Assembly (NCBI GenBank): GCA_963590415.1
Contig: CAVAPB010000014.1
Span: 3,202 to 67,201 of the forward strand
Origin: Fimenecus sp963590415
GTDB lineage: Bacteria > Bacillota > Clostridia > Oscillospirales > Acutalibacteraceae
DNA length: 64,000 nt
Direction: 5' to 3'
Under the pieces are notes generated by a model. It was not told where the DNA came from. It did no database searches and saw only the letters and a program-made list of their open reading frames with translations. Of this stretch, positions 7,872 through 16,601 are shown piece after piece (positions within the stretch are counted from its first letter, which is position 1; every line of letters starts with the position of its first letter). A program made the position numbers and the translations under genes.

Positions 7872-9659
7872 ATGTCAGCACTCACAACTAACAAGAGTAT
7901 CCTTGATTGGATTGACGAAAAAGTCAAGCTTGTTAATCCTGCGGAAATCGTATGGATTGACGGCAGCGAAGAGCAGCTTGAAGCACTTCGTAAAGAGGCT
8001 TGCGAAAGCGGCGAGATGATTAAGCTCAATGAAGATCTTCTTCCCGGCTGCTATTATCACAGAACCAAGCCCAACGATGTTGCCCGTGTAGAGGACAGAA
8101 CACTTATTTGTTCTAAAAAAGAAGAGGACGCAGGTCCCACAAACCACTGGATGGAGCCCTCAAAGGCTTATGAAATGCTTTACGATATTGCCCGTGATTC
8201 ATATAAGGGCAGAACAATGTATGTTATCCCTTATTCAATGGGTCCTGTAGGCTCGCCCTTCTCAAAGGCAGGCATTGAGCTCACAGACTCAATATATGTT
8301 GTTCTTAACATGGCTATTATGACCCGTGTAGGCAAGAAGGTTATGGATGTTCTCGGCGACAGCAATGACTGGGTAAGAGGTCTCCACTGTAAATGTGATG
8401 TTGACCCCGAGAAGAGATGGATTTGCCAGTTCCCCGAGGACAACACAATTATTTCCGTAAACTCCGCTTACGGCGGAAACGTACTTCTCGGCAAGAAGTG
8501 CTTTGCTCTGCGTATCGCTTCCTATCAGGGCAAGAACGAGGGCTGGCAGGCTGAGCATATGCTTATCCTCGGTATTGAAAATCCGCAGGGCGAGGTTAAG
8601 TACATCTGCGCTGCATTCCCGTCAGCTTGCGGTAAGACAAACCTTGCTATGCTTATTCCGCCCGAGGAATACAGAAATAAGGGCTATAAGGTTTGGTGCG
8701 TAGGCGACGATATTTCTTGGATTCGTAAAGGACCCGACGGCAGACTTTACGCTATCAACCCCGAGAACGGCTTCTTCGGCGTTGCTCCCGGTACTAATGA
8801 AAAGTCCAACCCGAACGCTCTTGCAGCTACAAAGAAGGGTACAATCTTCACAAACGTTGCAAGAAATCTTGACAACAACACCGTTTGGTGGGAAAGCCTT
8901 GACAAGAATCCGCCCGTTAACGCAGAGGAGTGGACAGGTAAGAAGGTCAACGGACCCGAGTATGTTGCAGAGGGCAACAAGCTCGCTCATCCGAACTCAA
9001 GATTTACCGCTCCGACAGAGAATTGTCCCTGCCTTTCATCTGAATTTGAAAATCCGCAGGGTGTTCCGATTTCGGCATTCGTATTCGGCGGCAGACGCGC
9101 TAAGCTTGCTCCGTTGGTATATCAGTCAAGAGATTGGAACCACGGTGTATTCGTAGGCGCTACAATGGCTTCCGAGACAACTGCCGCAGCAGCAGGCGCA
9201 GTAGGCGTTGTTCGTCGTGATCCTATGGCAATGCTTCCGTTCTGCGGCTACCATATGGCTGATTACTGGCAGCACTGGATTGACATCGGTAAGACCCTTG
9301 ATCCCGATAAGGCTCCCAAGATCTTCAATGTTAACTGGTTCAGAAAAGACGACGAAGGCAACTTTATGTGGCCCGGCTTCGGCGACAACCTTCGTGTTCT
9401 TGAATGGATTCTCAAGCGTTGCGACAACGAGGTTGACGCTCAGGAAACAGCAATCGGTTATCTTCCTTACGCTAAGGACATCAACCTTAACGGCATTGAG
9501 GATGTTACTGAAGAGTCTCTTGAGAAAATTCTTGATGTTGATAAGAACCTTTGGAAGGATGAGGCTGACGGCATTGAAGAGTTCTTCAAGAAGTTTGGCG
9601 ACAAGCTTCCCAAGGAACTTGAAGAAAACCTTGCAACTCTTAAATCAAACCTTGAATAA
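7872..9659 (+). CDS. pckG: Phosphoenolpyruvate carboxykinase, GTP type
   Basis: The enzyme interconverts oxaloacetate plus GTP with phosphoenolpyruvate, CO2 and GDP. The 595-residue length and the P-loop FPSACGKTN (near residue 250) mark the GTP-dependent family; ATP enzymes are about 530 residues long with a GTGKT-type loop. Other landmarks are VIPYSMGPVGSPFSK and FVFGGRR. The ATG at 7872 follows AAAGGAGA at good spacing, so an in-frame start at 7830 is rejected. In fermenters such an enzyme can run as CO2 fixation toward succinate or propionate, but direction cannot be read from sequence. It has its own promoter and terminator. Confidence 0.95.
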   Translation: MSALTTNKSILDWIDEKVKLVNPAEIVWIDGSEEQLEALRKEACESGEMIKLNEDLLPGCYYHRTKPNDVARVEDRTLICSKKEEDAGPTNHWMEPSKAYEMLYDIARDSYKGRTMYVIPYSMGPVGSPFSKAGIELTDSIYVVLNMAIMTRVGKKVMDVLGDSNDWVRGLHCKCDVDPEKRWICQFPEDNTIISVNSAYGGNVLLGKKCFALRIASYQGKNEGWQAEHMLILGIENPQGEVKYICAAFPSACGKTNLAMLIPPEEYRNKGYKVWCVGDDISWIRKGPDGRLYAINPENGFFGVAPGTNEKSNPNALAATKKGTIFTNVARNLDNNTVWWESLDKNPPVNAEEWTGKKVNGPEYVAEGNKLAHPNSRFTAPTENCPCLSSEFENPQGVPISAFVFGGRRAKLAPLVYQSRDWNHGVFVGATMASETTAAAAGAVGVVRRDPMAMLPFCGYHMADYWQHWIDIGKTLDPDKAPKIFNVNWFRKDDEGNFMWPGFGDNLRVLEWILKRCDNEVDAQETAIGYLPYAKDINLNGIEDVTEESLEKILDVDKNLWKDEADGIEEFFKKFGDKLPKELEENLATLKSNLE

Positions 9660-9677
9660 TCAATATTCATAAAATTT

Positions 9678-9709
9678 CAGCCGCTCTATTCCAAGAGCGG
9701 CTGTTTTTT
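9678..9709 (+). terminator. Rho-independent terminator after the PEPCK gene
   Basis: A 10-bp stem, CAGCCGCTCT against AGAGCGGCTG, is followed directly by TTTTTT. Confidence 0.9.
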
Positions 9710-9710
9710 G

Positions 9711-9738
9711 TTGCAATATCCGAAAAGTATGGTAAAAT
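9711..9738 (+). promoter_or_regulatory. Promoter of the metallophosphoesterase gene
   Basis: TTGCAA (9711-9716) and TAAAAT (9733-9738) are separated by 16 bases. They begin immediately after the preceding terminator and 23 bases before the start codon. Confidence 0.6.
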
Positions 9739-9760
9739 ATCTAAAGAAAGAGGTGCAGCT

Positions 9761-10897
9761 ATGGAACTTAAATTCAGACCTGACGGCAAATTTCGCATAA
9801 TGCAGATTGCCGACATTCAGGACACGCAGATAACATCAAAGGACACCGTTGAGTTTATTGCGGCGGCGCTTGATAAGGATAAGCCCGACCTTGTAATCTT
9901 TACGGGCGACCAGATAAAGGGCTACGGCGTAACGCTTTTGCTCGGCGACCGTGAGGAGAATTTCAAAAAGGCGTTCGATAACTTCTTGAAGCCTGTTGTC
10001 GAAAGGAACATTCCGTTCACCTTCTGCTTCGGCAATCACGACGCGCAGGCGTTCGGCATCTCAAAGGAAAAGCAGTTTGAAATGTACAAAAGCTACCCCA
10101 ACTGCGTTGCAGAGAGGGGAGATGAAACCCTTGAGGGCTTGGCAAACCACAATCTGCTTATCAAGGACAGCAAGGGCGAAAAGGACATTTTCAATATCTA
10201 TCTTATCGACTCGCTTTCCTCGACCGCGGATGGCAGATGCGCCGCAGTTACCGAGGGACAGATTGAGTGGTATAAAAAAACGAGAGACGAGCTCAAGGAA
10301 AAGCACGGAGACTATGTAAAATCACTGCTTTTCCAGCATATACCGATGTGCGAAATGTGGGAACTTTTCAAGGAAGTGCCCAAAAGCCGCAAACCACATG
10401 CGCAGGGCTTCCGTGAACACTACGGCAAGTATTATTGGATAGATGAAAATCATCTAATCAAAGGCAACTGCGATTTTACATACGAAACTCCCGCAACTCC
10501 GAGCGAAAACACAGGCGAGTTTGACGCTGTCCGTGAAAAGGACGATGTCATTGCGGCTTTCTGCGGGCACGACCACAACAACAGCTTTGTGGGCGAATAC
10601 AAGGGCTTTATTATGGGCTACACACAGGGCTGCGGCTTCAATGTTTACGGACCGAGACTTGAACGCGGCGTCCGTATAATCGATTTAGACGAAAACAATC
10701 TAAACACATTCACAACATATACCACAATGTACAAGGACATAAAGAGCGTAAAGGATATTCACAATAAGGTAAAGTACCTTATCTATTCCTATGCTCCGCC
10801 GAGCGTCGAATCCGTAATTCCCACGCTTAAAAAGGCGGGAATAGGTGCCGCCGCTCTCACTGCCGCCGCTGTCGCAGTGCATTTTTTGAAAAAATAA
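9761..10897 (+). CDS. Calcineurin-like metallophosphoesterase
   Basis: The 378-residue protein carries the dimetal motifs of the superfamily: IADIQD near residues 16-21, FTGDQ near 49-53, FGNHDAQ near 91-97, a later LFQHIP, and CGHDHNN. The N-terminal layout is close to purple-acid-phosphatase-like or Dcr2-type proteins. A hydrophobic Ala-rich segment at the C-terminus (about residues 354-375) followed by KK suggests a tail anchor. No signal peptide is visible, so the catalytic domain is probably cytoplasmic. The substrate is unknown. AAAGAGGTG precedes the ATG. Confidence 0.85.
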   Translation: MELKFRPDGKFRIMQIADIQDTQITSKDTVEFIAAALDKDKPDLVIFTGDQIKGYGVTLLLGDREENFKKAFDNFLKPVVERNIPFTFCFGNHDAQAFGISKEKQFEMYKSYPNCVAERGDETLEGLANHNLLIKDSKGEKDIFNIYLIDSLSSTADGRCAAVTEGQIEWYKKTRDELKEKHGDYVKSLLFQHIPMCEMWELFKEVPKSRKPHAQGFREHYGKYYWIDENHLIKGNCDFTYETPATPSENTGEFDAVREKDDVIAAFCGHDHNNSFVGEYKGFIMGYTQGCGFNVYGPRLERGVRIIDLDENNLNTFTTYTTMYKDIKSVKDIHNKVKYLIYSYAPPSVESVIPTLKKAGIGAAALTAAAVAVHFLKK

Positions 10898-10915
10898 ATT
10901 AGAATTATAGAATGG

Positions 10916-10945
10916 AAAAGAGATGTTCTTTTGAACATCTCTTTT
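10916..10945 (+). terminator. Rho-independent terminator after the metallophosphoesterase
   Basis: AAAAGAGATGTTC pairs with GAACATCTCTTTT around a TTTT loop, and T residues follow. Confidence 0.85.
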
Positions 10946-11055
10946 TTGCCGCTTACATTGTGCGATAGGGGCAAGATCTTACGGGCGAGGACAAAATGAA
11001 AAATGAAGAATGAAGAATTGTGGGTGCTTCGCATTGATTATAATTTATATCATAC

Positions 11056-11293
11056 CGTAGGGCGGGGGCTTGCTCCCGCCGAAAAAACCAGCACAAATTT
11101 AATATTATAATCGAATTTAATACCATATCACATCGTAGGGGCGAACTTCGTTCGCCTATTTTTATATGCTGAAATTTGACAGGCGACCGCAGGTCGCCCC
11201 TACGGGTTGTGCGTTGAAAAATAATGCCATATCAGCCGTAAATTGCAACGAAGCAACAACAATCTAACGGCAGGAGCAAGCCCCTGCCCTACG
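11056..11293. repeat. Cluster of CGTAGGG-type palindromic intergenic repeats
   Basis: This gene-free stretch between 10950 and 11380 holds three hairpin units. One is GGCGGGGGCTTGCTCCCGCC at 11061-11080 preceded by CGTA. The second is a pair of 11-bp arms, CGTAGGGGCGA (11134-11144) and TCGCCCCTACG (11194-11204), with inner hairpins. The third is an inverted copy of the first type at about 11269-11293. Similar units recur at 62833-63137 and 63787-63950. They are repeats of REP or MITE type carried between genes; no protein is encoded here. Confidence 0.75.
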
Positions 11294-11382
11294 CTGTCAG
11301 TAAATATGAAATTTCCCGAGAACTTCCGCTCCCTTTACAAGGGAGCCTTTTCGTTTTCAATATATTGTATCATAAAACATAA

Positions 11383-11418
11383 AAACAGGACACCTTCACA
11401 ATGAAAGGTGTCCTGTTT
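11383..11418 (-). terminator. Rho-independent terminator of the small membrane-protein gene
   Basis: A 14-bp stem, AAACAGGACACCTT against AAGGTGTCCTGTTT, has an 8-base loop. On the minus strand a T tract follows. It lies just downstream of the gene ending at 11441. Confidence 0.85.
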
Positions 11419-11440
11419 AATAATTACATATTTTAACATT

Positions 11441-12067
11441 TTAATAAAATTCATATGTGAGGCTTATATCAACCGTATCGCCGTGCGATGATATAAGACA
11501 GCTGTAATCGTTTCCACTTTTACTCGTTGTGCAATGGAGTATTTCGTTTTCTTCGTCTGTCCTTGACGCAATATGGCTTAAAACTCCGGAAGCACTGTAA
11601 ACTTTGTCGTCGTATCGCTTGCTCCATTGTGCCGTTTCGTCAAATTTTCCTTTGACGAAATCCGAATAATCTTTTACTATTTCCTTGGCTAAATCTCCGT
11701 CGGCGGTAATCTCTCTATAGAAAATCCAATAAGACTTAATTTCCTGTGTTTCCGAATTCACCGTAACTCTTTCATCTCTTGCACCAAGAAGGTCGCTTCT
11801 TGTATAGACATCGTAATTTCCGTCGTCATAATGTCTGTGTGAAGTGAACTCGTCCGCACTTGTGAATTTACGGTCGCCGTCTGCAAAGTAACGGTTAAGT
11901 ATTTGGGCGTGGTCAATATTGGTGCTTGAAACTTCATAGTCTTCAAGCGCCTGAACTCTTTCCTGCTCTCTCTTTGCGTCGTAATCTGTATTAAGTCCGA
12001 CTAAACCTATAATGCATACAACTAACAGGAGGGGAATCAAAAGCTCAACAAGTCTGCTTAAAATCAT
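11441..12067 (-). CDS. Small membrane-anchored protein of unknown function
   Basis: I do not recognise this 208-residue protein. It has an N-terminal hydrophobic segment (about residues 5-25) resembling a signal anchor. A mostly hydrophilic domain predicted to lie outside the membrane follows, rich in Asp, Tyr and Ser. No cysteine motif or enzyme signature is visible. GAGGTG lies upstream of the ATG. It stands alone between the repeat cluster and an oxidoreductase gene, with its own terminator. Confidence 0.7.
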   Translation of the reverse strand: MILSRLVELLIPLLLVVCIIGLVGLNTDYDAKREQERVQALEDYEVSSTNIDHAQILNRYFADGDRKFTSADEFTSHRHYDDGNYDVYTRSDLLGARDERVTVNSETQEIKSYWIFYREITADGDLAKEIVKDYSDFVKGKFDETAQWSKRYDDKVYSASGVLSHIASRTDEENEILHCTTSKSGNDYSCLISSHGDTVDISLTYEFY

Positions 12068-12133
12068 TATTACACCTCAAACAACGATTGTTTTATTAAA
12101 GAATATCATAATTTTATCGACTTGTAAACAAAA

Positions 12134-12165
12134 TTATCCCCGACAAATTGTTCTGTCGGGGATAA
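12134..12165 (-). terminator. Rho-independent terminator of the Gfo/Idh/MocA gene
   Basis: TTATCCCCGACA pairs with TGTCGGGGATAA around an 8-base loop, with TTTT following on the minus strand just after the gene ending at 12181. Confidence 0.8.
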
Positions 12166-12180
12166 ATATTTTAATTACAC

Positions 12181-13482
12181 TTACAGTTCCACTTTTTGCG
12201 GCATACCGTTTTCTTCTCTCGATTTGTCCGCAAGGTAAACGCACAGATGACCCGCAACGGAGTCGAAAATCGAAGTGCAGGCGAGCGACGGCTTTCCGCC
12301 TCGTAGATATTCAACGAAATCCGCGGCAAGCTTTTCGTCTCCGCCGCCGTGGCCGCCGTATGCGCCGACCATATCGCCGCCGACTCTCAAATCAACCTCT
12401 TCAACAATCTTTTCGTCGGTCTTTGACGGGTGTATCTTTGAAACATAAAACTTCGACTCCTCAAAGTCGCCGTAAATTTCTCCGAGCGTGCCGATAATAT
12501 GTATTCTCCTCTGCGGCTTTGATGAACCGCCTACCATATTGTGCGTGCCCGTAGCTCCGCTTGCGAAGTTCACAAGTACCGACTGATGGTCTACAACATT
12601 GTTGTCGCACTTGTATATGCATTTTCCGTAGTTTGAGTCGCCCTTGAGCAGGTTTATTCTGTCCTCATCGGTCGGATTTTCAATTCCTTCAAGCTTGTCC
12701 CATATGTAGAACGACCAACGCTCGGGCTGATCGAGGTAAAGCCTCTTTGCCGAGTAACGGCAGGTGTCCACCAACGGGCAGTCGACAAGGCATCTTGTTC
12801 CCGCCTCTTTCGGAGCGTTTTCGGGCTTGAACTGGAATTTTGAGCCGAAGCTTGAAATTGCAACGGGTTTCGTTTCCGACATCATCCACATTATCATATC
12901 CATATCGTGACAGCACTTCGCAAGAAGCATTGAGGTGTGGCACTTGTCGGAATTTGCCCACTTGCCCCTGACATATGAGGTCGAAAGATGGTGGTAGCTG
13001 ACATGCTCGCAGGTCTGTATGTTTATAATGTCGCCTATCTCGCCTGCGGCAACCCGCTCCTTAATCGACAGATAGAACGGGGTGTAGCGCAGAACATGGC
13101 AAATCATAACCTTGTTGCCGTTCTTCCTTACGCAGTCGACAAGAGTTCTCATTTCCTCTTCATTGGTCGCAAAGGGCTTTTCAAGAAGCATATCGTAGCC
13201 CTTTTCAAGAAGCGGAATCGATGTTTCAATGTGCTGTTCGTCCATTGTTCCGTTGATTACCGCATCGGCGAATTTCGGCACCTTTGCAAGCTCCTGCGCC
13301 GAGTCGAAGCAGTTCTCTTTCGGAAAGCCGAACATTTCCATTGCCTTTTTCTGCCTGATTTTGTCGGGGTCGGCAACGCCGACGATTTTGAGCTTATCGG
13401 GGTCGGTCAGCGCAAGTTTTGAATACACAAACGCCCTGTGACCCGCACCGACGATTATTGCCGTGATAGGTTGTTTTTCCAT
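12181..13482 (-). CDS. Gfo/Idh/MocA-family NAD(P)-dependent oxidoreductase
   Basis: The 433-residue protein has an N-terminal Rossmann fold (IIVGAGHRAFVY near residues 9-20) and the catalytic EKP motif in LLEKPFATNEEE, both hallmarks of this family of sugar or inositol dehydrogenases and related enzymes. A Cys-bearing stretch around the middle (CLVDCPLVDTCRY) may bind a metal or be structural. The ATG at 13482 is preferred because AAGGA lies 8 bases upstream; the in-frame ATG at 13491 overlaps that site. A minus-strand TATAAT at 13512-13517 is a likely -10 box. The substrate cannot be predicted; no sugar-transport genes lie nearby. Confidence 0.88.
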   Translation of the reverse strand: MEKQPITAIIVGAGHRAFVYSKLALTDPDKLKIVGVADPDKIRQKKAMEMFGFPKENCFDSAQELAKVPKFADAVINGTMDEQHIETSIPLLEKGYDMLLEKPFATNEEEMRTLVDCVRKNGNKVMICHVLRYTPFYLSIKERVAAGEIGDIINIQTCEHVSYHHLSTSYVRGKWANSDKCHTSMLLAKCCHDMDMIMWMMSETKPVAISSFGSKFQFKPENAPKEAGTRCLVDCPLVDTCRYSAKRLYLDQPERWSFYIWDKLEGIENPTDEDRINLLKGDSNYGKCIYKCDNNVVDHQSVLVNFASGATGTHNMVGGSSKPQRRIHIIGTLGEIYGDFEESKFYVSKIHPSKTDEKIVEEVDLRVGGDMVGAYGGHGGGDEKLAADFVEYLRGGKPSLACTSIFDSVAGHLCVYLADKSREENGMPQKVEL

Positions 13483-13551
13483 TGTAATCATCCTTAAAAG
13501 TTATTAAGCACATTATAGTACACGCTCTTTGAAAAATAAAGAGCAAAAATA

Positions 13552-13577
13552 AAAAAGAGCGGTTTTCCGCTCTTTTT
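13552..13577 (-). terminator. Rho-independent terminator after the SCP2-like gene
   Basis: An 11-bp stem, AAAAAGAGCGG against CCGCTCTTTTT, has a four-base loop and a T-rich tail on the minus strand. Confidence 0.85.
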
Positions 13578-13594
13578 GTCTTTTGGTTGCCGGA

Positions 13595-13927
13595 TTATTT
13601 TGCCGACTTTGCAAGATTGATAAAACGAAGTACGGTGTCAATGTCGCCCGAAACGCTTACCTTGCCTGTTGTGTAAGCGATTACGGGGTTGAGCTTGCCG
13701 TCAAGGATTTTGAAAAGATTGGTCGGATTTACCGTAACAACAGCCCAATTATCGTGATAATCGTAAGGCTCAACATTAACCTTACCGTCTTTAACCTCTA
13801 TGTAGAAAATACCCTCGGTGTTCTTGCCTGAAAGGTTTATCTGAATAGCCTGAGTACCTTCGATTGAGGACGCGTCGATATCGGAATATTTTGCCTTTAC
13901 CTTTGAAACTACCTGTTCGTATGTCAT
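13595..13927 (-). CDS. SCP2 sterol-binding-like domain protein
   Basis: This 110-residue single-domain protein resembles the SCP2 fold: an N-terminal helix, then the strands IQINLSGKNTEGIFYIEVKDGKV, and a C-terminal half with FKILDGKLNPVIAYTTGKVSVSGD. In this family the domain forms a hydrophobic tunnel for lipids or acyl chains. Bacterial free-standing versions have no settled role. AAAGGAG precedes the ATG. It is monocistronic. Confidence 0.75.
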   Translation of the reverse strand: MTYEQVVSKVKAKYSDIDASSIEGTQAIQINLSGKNTEGIFYIEVKDGKVNVEPYDYHDNWAVVTVNPTNLFKILDGKLNPVIAYTTGKVSVSGDIDTVLRFINLAKSAK

Positions 13928-13957
13928 GGTATCGTCTCCTTTGTAATAATTTAACTA

Positions 13958-13986
13958 ATTTTAACACCGATTTGTTGATTTATCAA
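13958..13986 (-). promoter_or_regulatory. Promoter of the SCP2-like gene
   Basis: On the minus strand, TTGATA (13981-13986) and TAAAAT (13958-13963) are separated by 17 bases, about 30 bases before the start codon. Confidence 0.65.
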
Positions 13987-14110
13987 GAAAATTCGATTGA
14001 TAAAAAGACAGTATTTCGCCTATATTTCGTGCATTTTTTATAAAAAATAACAACAAAATAAGCCCGTATGCCGCCGAACGCAAAAACATTTTTTATATTG
14101 ATAAAAACTG

Positions 14111-14139
14111 ATGACAAAACAGCTTATTTATAGTATAAT
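14111..14139 (+). promoter_or_regulatory. Promoter of the alpha/beta hydrolase-miaB run
   Basis: ATGACA (14111-14116; one mismatch to TTGACA) and TATAAT (14134-14139) are separated by 17 bases, about 37 bases before the hydrolase start. It may drive several downstream genes, because no terminator is seen before 16548. Confidence 0.65.
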
Positions 14140-14175
14140 ATCTTATGTCTGTAATTTTATATTGGAGGTACTGTT

Positions 14176-15114
14176 ATGGCTGTTGTAAAAACAGAGGCGT
14201 ATTTTAACTCTTCGGACAAAATCCATAAGATAAGAACTCTCATCTGGAGGGAAGAGGAGCTTACACCCATAGGTGTTGTTCAGCTCGCTCACGGCATGGC
14301 GGAGCATATTGACCGCTATGACGAATTCGCAAGATTTTTGGCGTCAAACGGCTTTGTGGTTTGCGGAAACGACCATCTCGGTCACGGCAAGTCCGTAAAC
14401 GACCCGTCGGAGTTCGGCTTCTTTGCCGATAAGGACGGCGACAAGAGAATTGTCGACGATATGCATATACTCACAAAAATTATGAAGAAGAAATACCCCG
14501 ACATACCGTATTTCCTTTTCGGTCACAGCATGGGCTCTTTCTGTGCAAGGGTTTACACCGTTCATTTCGGCGACGAGCTCAACGGCGTAATCTACTGCGG
14601 TACGGGCGAACTTCCGTCCTCTGCGGCTATGATACAGCCTATCGTTGACTCGCTTTGTGAAAAGTACGGTCCGAAAAAGCGCGTTGAGGCTCTCGGCGAC
14701 ATCTTCAGTAAGGTAACAAACCTGACCGTTCCCGACAAGACCGAGGACGGACTTGCGTGGCTTAGCCGTGACATACAGAACAGGGAGAACTACAAAAACG
14801 ACCCGCTTTGCGGCTTTACATTTACCATTGGCGGTTACAGGGACCTTTTTGCTCTCGCAAACGAGGCTTCAAGCAGGCAGTGGGCATCACTTGTGCCGAG
14901 CAATTTGCCGATACTCATAATCTCGGGCGCACACGACCCGATAGGAATGAACGGCAAGGGCGTTATCTCGGTTTCCGACAACCTTGTGCTTGCGGGCAAG
15001 GAGCCGACGGTTATCCTTTATCCGAGCGACCGTCACGAGATACTCAATGAGGACGACCGTGACAGAGTTTACAACGATGTGCTCTCATTCCTCAATTCAA
15101 CCTATGTTTCGTAA
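14176..15114 (+). CDS. Alpha/beta hydrolase, monoacylglycerol-lipase/lysophospholipase-like
   Basis: The 312-residue protein has the serine-hydrolase nucleophile elbow GHSMG (residues 116-120, Ser118), the oxyanion segment LAHGMAEH near residue 38, a probable acid in SGAHDPIG and the histidine in SDRHEI. The pattern matches the Hydrolase_4 group that cleaves lyso-lipids or monoacylglycerols. There is no signal peptide, so it is cytoplasmic. TTGGAGGT precedes the ATG. miaB starts 15 bases after its stop, suggesting co-transcription. Confidence 0.88.
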   Translation: MAVVKTEAYFNSSDKIHKIRTLIWREEELTPIGVVQLAHGMAEHIDRYDEFARFLASNGFVVCGNDHLGHGKSVNDPSEFGFFADKDGDKRIVDDMHILTKIMKKKYPDIPYFLFGHSMGSFCARVYTVHFGDELNGVIYCGTGELPSSAAMIQPIVDSLCEKYGPKKRVEALGDIFSKVTNLTVPDKTEDGLAWLSRDIQNRENYKNDPLCGFTFTIGGYRDLFALANEASSRQWASLVPSNLPILIISGAHDPIGMNGKGVISVSDNLVLAGKEPTVILYPSDRHEILNEDDRDRVYNDVLSFLNSTYVS

Positions 15115-15129
15115 CAGGAGAAATTTGTT

Positions 15130-16548
15130 TTGGCAAAAATTCAGAATATAACAGAAGAACAGCAGCGTACTCAAAGCGAATATGTCCAAAAGGTCAAGTC
15201 AGTGCTTTGTGCAAAGTATTATGACAGGACGCCCAAGGCTTATATCCACACCTACGGCTGTCAGGGAAATGTCTCCGACAGCGAACGGATAATGGGTATG
15301 CTCAAGGAGATGGGCTACGGCTTTACCGAGGAGCTTGACAAAGCGGATTTGGTGCTTTATAACACCTGCGCCGTGCGTGAGCATGCCGAGGACAGAGTAT
15401 TCGGCAATGTCGGTATTCTCAAAAAGCACAAGGAGGAAAATCACGACCTTGTAATCGCTCTTTGCGGCTGTATGATGCAGCAACAGCATATCAGAGACAA
15501 GATTTACAAAAGCTATCCTTATGTCGACCTTGTGTTCGGCACGCATGCCGTGTATATGCTGCCCGAGCTTTTGTACAACACCTTGCAGGGCTCGAAAAGA
15601 GTTGTCTGCGCTCCCGACAAAAAGGGCGATATAGCCGAGAATGTTCCCGTTTACAGGGACAGGGGGATTAAGGCGTGGCTTCCTATAATGTACGGCTGCG
15701 ACAACTTCTGCACCTATTGCATAGTGCCCTATGTCAGAGGCAGGGAGAGAAGCCGTGAGCCCGAGTTTATAATCGAAGAGGCAAAGCAGATTATCGCTCA
15801 GGGCTACAAGGACATTACGCTTCTCGGTCAGAATGTAAACTCATACGGCAAGAACAATGTAAGCTCCATGAACTTTGCGGGACTTTTAAGGGAAATCAAC
15901 GCTCTCCCGGGCGATTTCACATTGAGATTTATGACCTCGCACCCCAAGGACTGCACAAAAGAGCTCATTGACGCTATGGCGGAATGCGACAAGGTCGCAA
16001 AGCATTTGCATCTTCCGTTCCAGTCGGGTAACGACAGGGTGTTAAAGGCTATGAACCGACACTATGATAGGGCAAAATATCTTGAGCTTGTCAATTACGC
16101 CAAGAAAAAAATGCCCGACATTTCGCTTACGAGCGATGTTATAGTCGGCTTCCCGGGCGAAACCTATGAGGAATTTCTCGATACGGTTTCACTTGTAAAA
16201 GAGGTGGAATTTACCTCGCTGTTCACATTTATTTATTCTCGCCGCACGGGCACAAGAGCCGCGGAAATGCCCGACCCCGTTTCAAGGGAGGAAAAGGGCA
16301 AGTGGTTCAAGGAGCTTTGTGATGCACAGGAGGAGATTGCCGCAAAACGCACGGGTGAGATGAAGGGTAAAACTTATCGGGTACTTGTCGAGGGTAAGTC
16401 GAAAAACAAGGAAAGCTTCCTCTCGGGCAGGACGGACGGAAATATTATAATCGAATTTTCGGGCGACGAAAGTCTTATCGGCGATTTCTGCTTCGTAAAG
16501 GTAACGGAAAGTCTCAATTGGATTTTGAGAGGCGAACAGGCAAAATAA
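15130..16548 (+). CDS. miaB: tRNA-2-methylthio-N6-dimethylallyladenosine synthase
   Basis: MiaB adds the methylthio group to i6A37 of tRNAs. The 472-residue radical-SAM enzyme has the N-terminal cluster cysteines C44 (YGCQGN), C80 (NTC) and C114, the radical-SAM triad CDNFCTYC (C190, C194, C197), and a C-terminal TRAM-like domain from about residue 400. The start is TTG, 9 bases after AGGAG; no better ATG exists nearby. The substrate-forming enzyme gene miaA lies 5 kb downstream in the same gene run. Confidence 0.95.
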   Translation: MAKIQNITEEQQRTQSEYVQKVKSVLCAKYYDRTPKAYIHTYGCQGNVSDSERIMGMLKEMGYGFTEELDKADLVLYNTCAVREHAEDRVFGNVGILKKHKEENHDLVIALCGCMMQQQHIRDKIYKSYPYVDLVFGTHAVYMLPELLYNTLQGSKRVVCAPDKKGDIAENVPVYRDRGIKAWLPIMYGCDNFCTYCIVPYVRGRERSREPEFIIEEAKQIIAQGYKDITLLGQNVNSYGKNNVSSMNFAGLLREINALPGDFTLRFMTSHPKDCTKELIDAMAECDKVAKHLHLPFQSGNDRVLKAMNRHYDRAKYLELVNYAKKKMPDISLTSDVIVGFPGETYEEFLDTVSLVKEVEFTSLFTFIYSRRTGTRAAEMPDPVSREEKGKWFKELCDAQEEIAAKRTGEMKGKTYRVLVEGKSKNKESFLSGRTDGNIIIEFSGDESLIGDFCFVKVTESLNWILRGEQAK

Positions 16549-16601
16549 ATTATCCCTTTTTGGGTTAGTTGATATTAAAATTTTTATTTAAGGAGAAAAT
16601 T

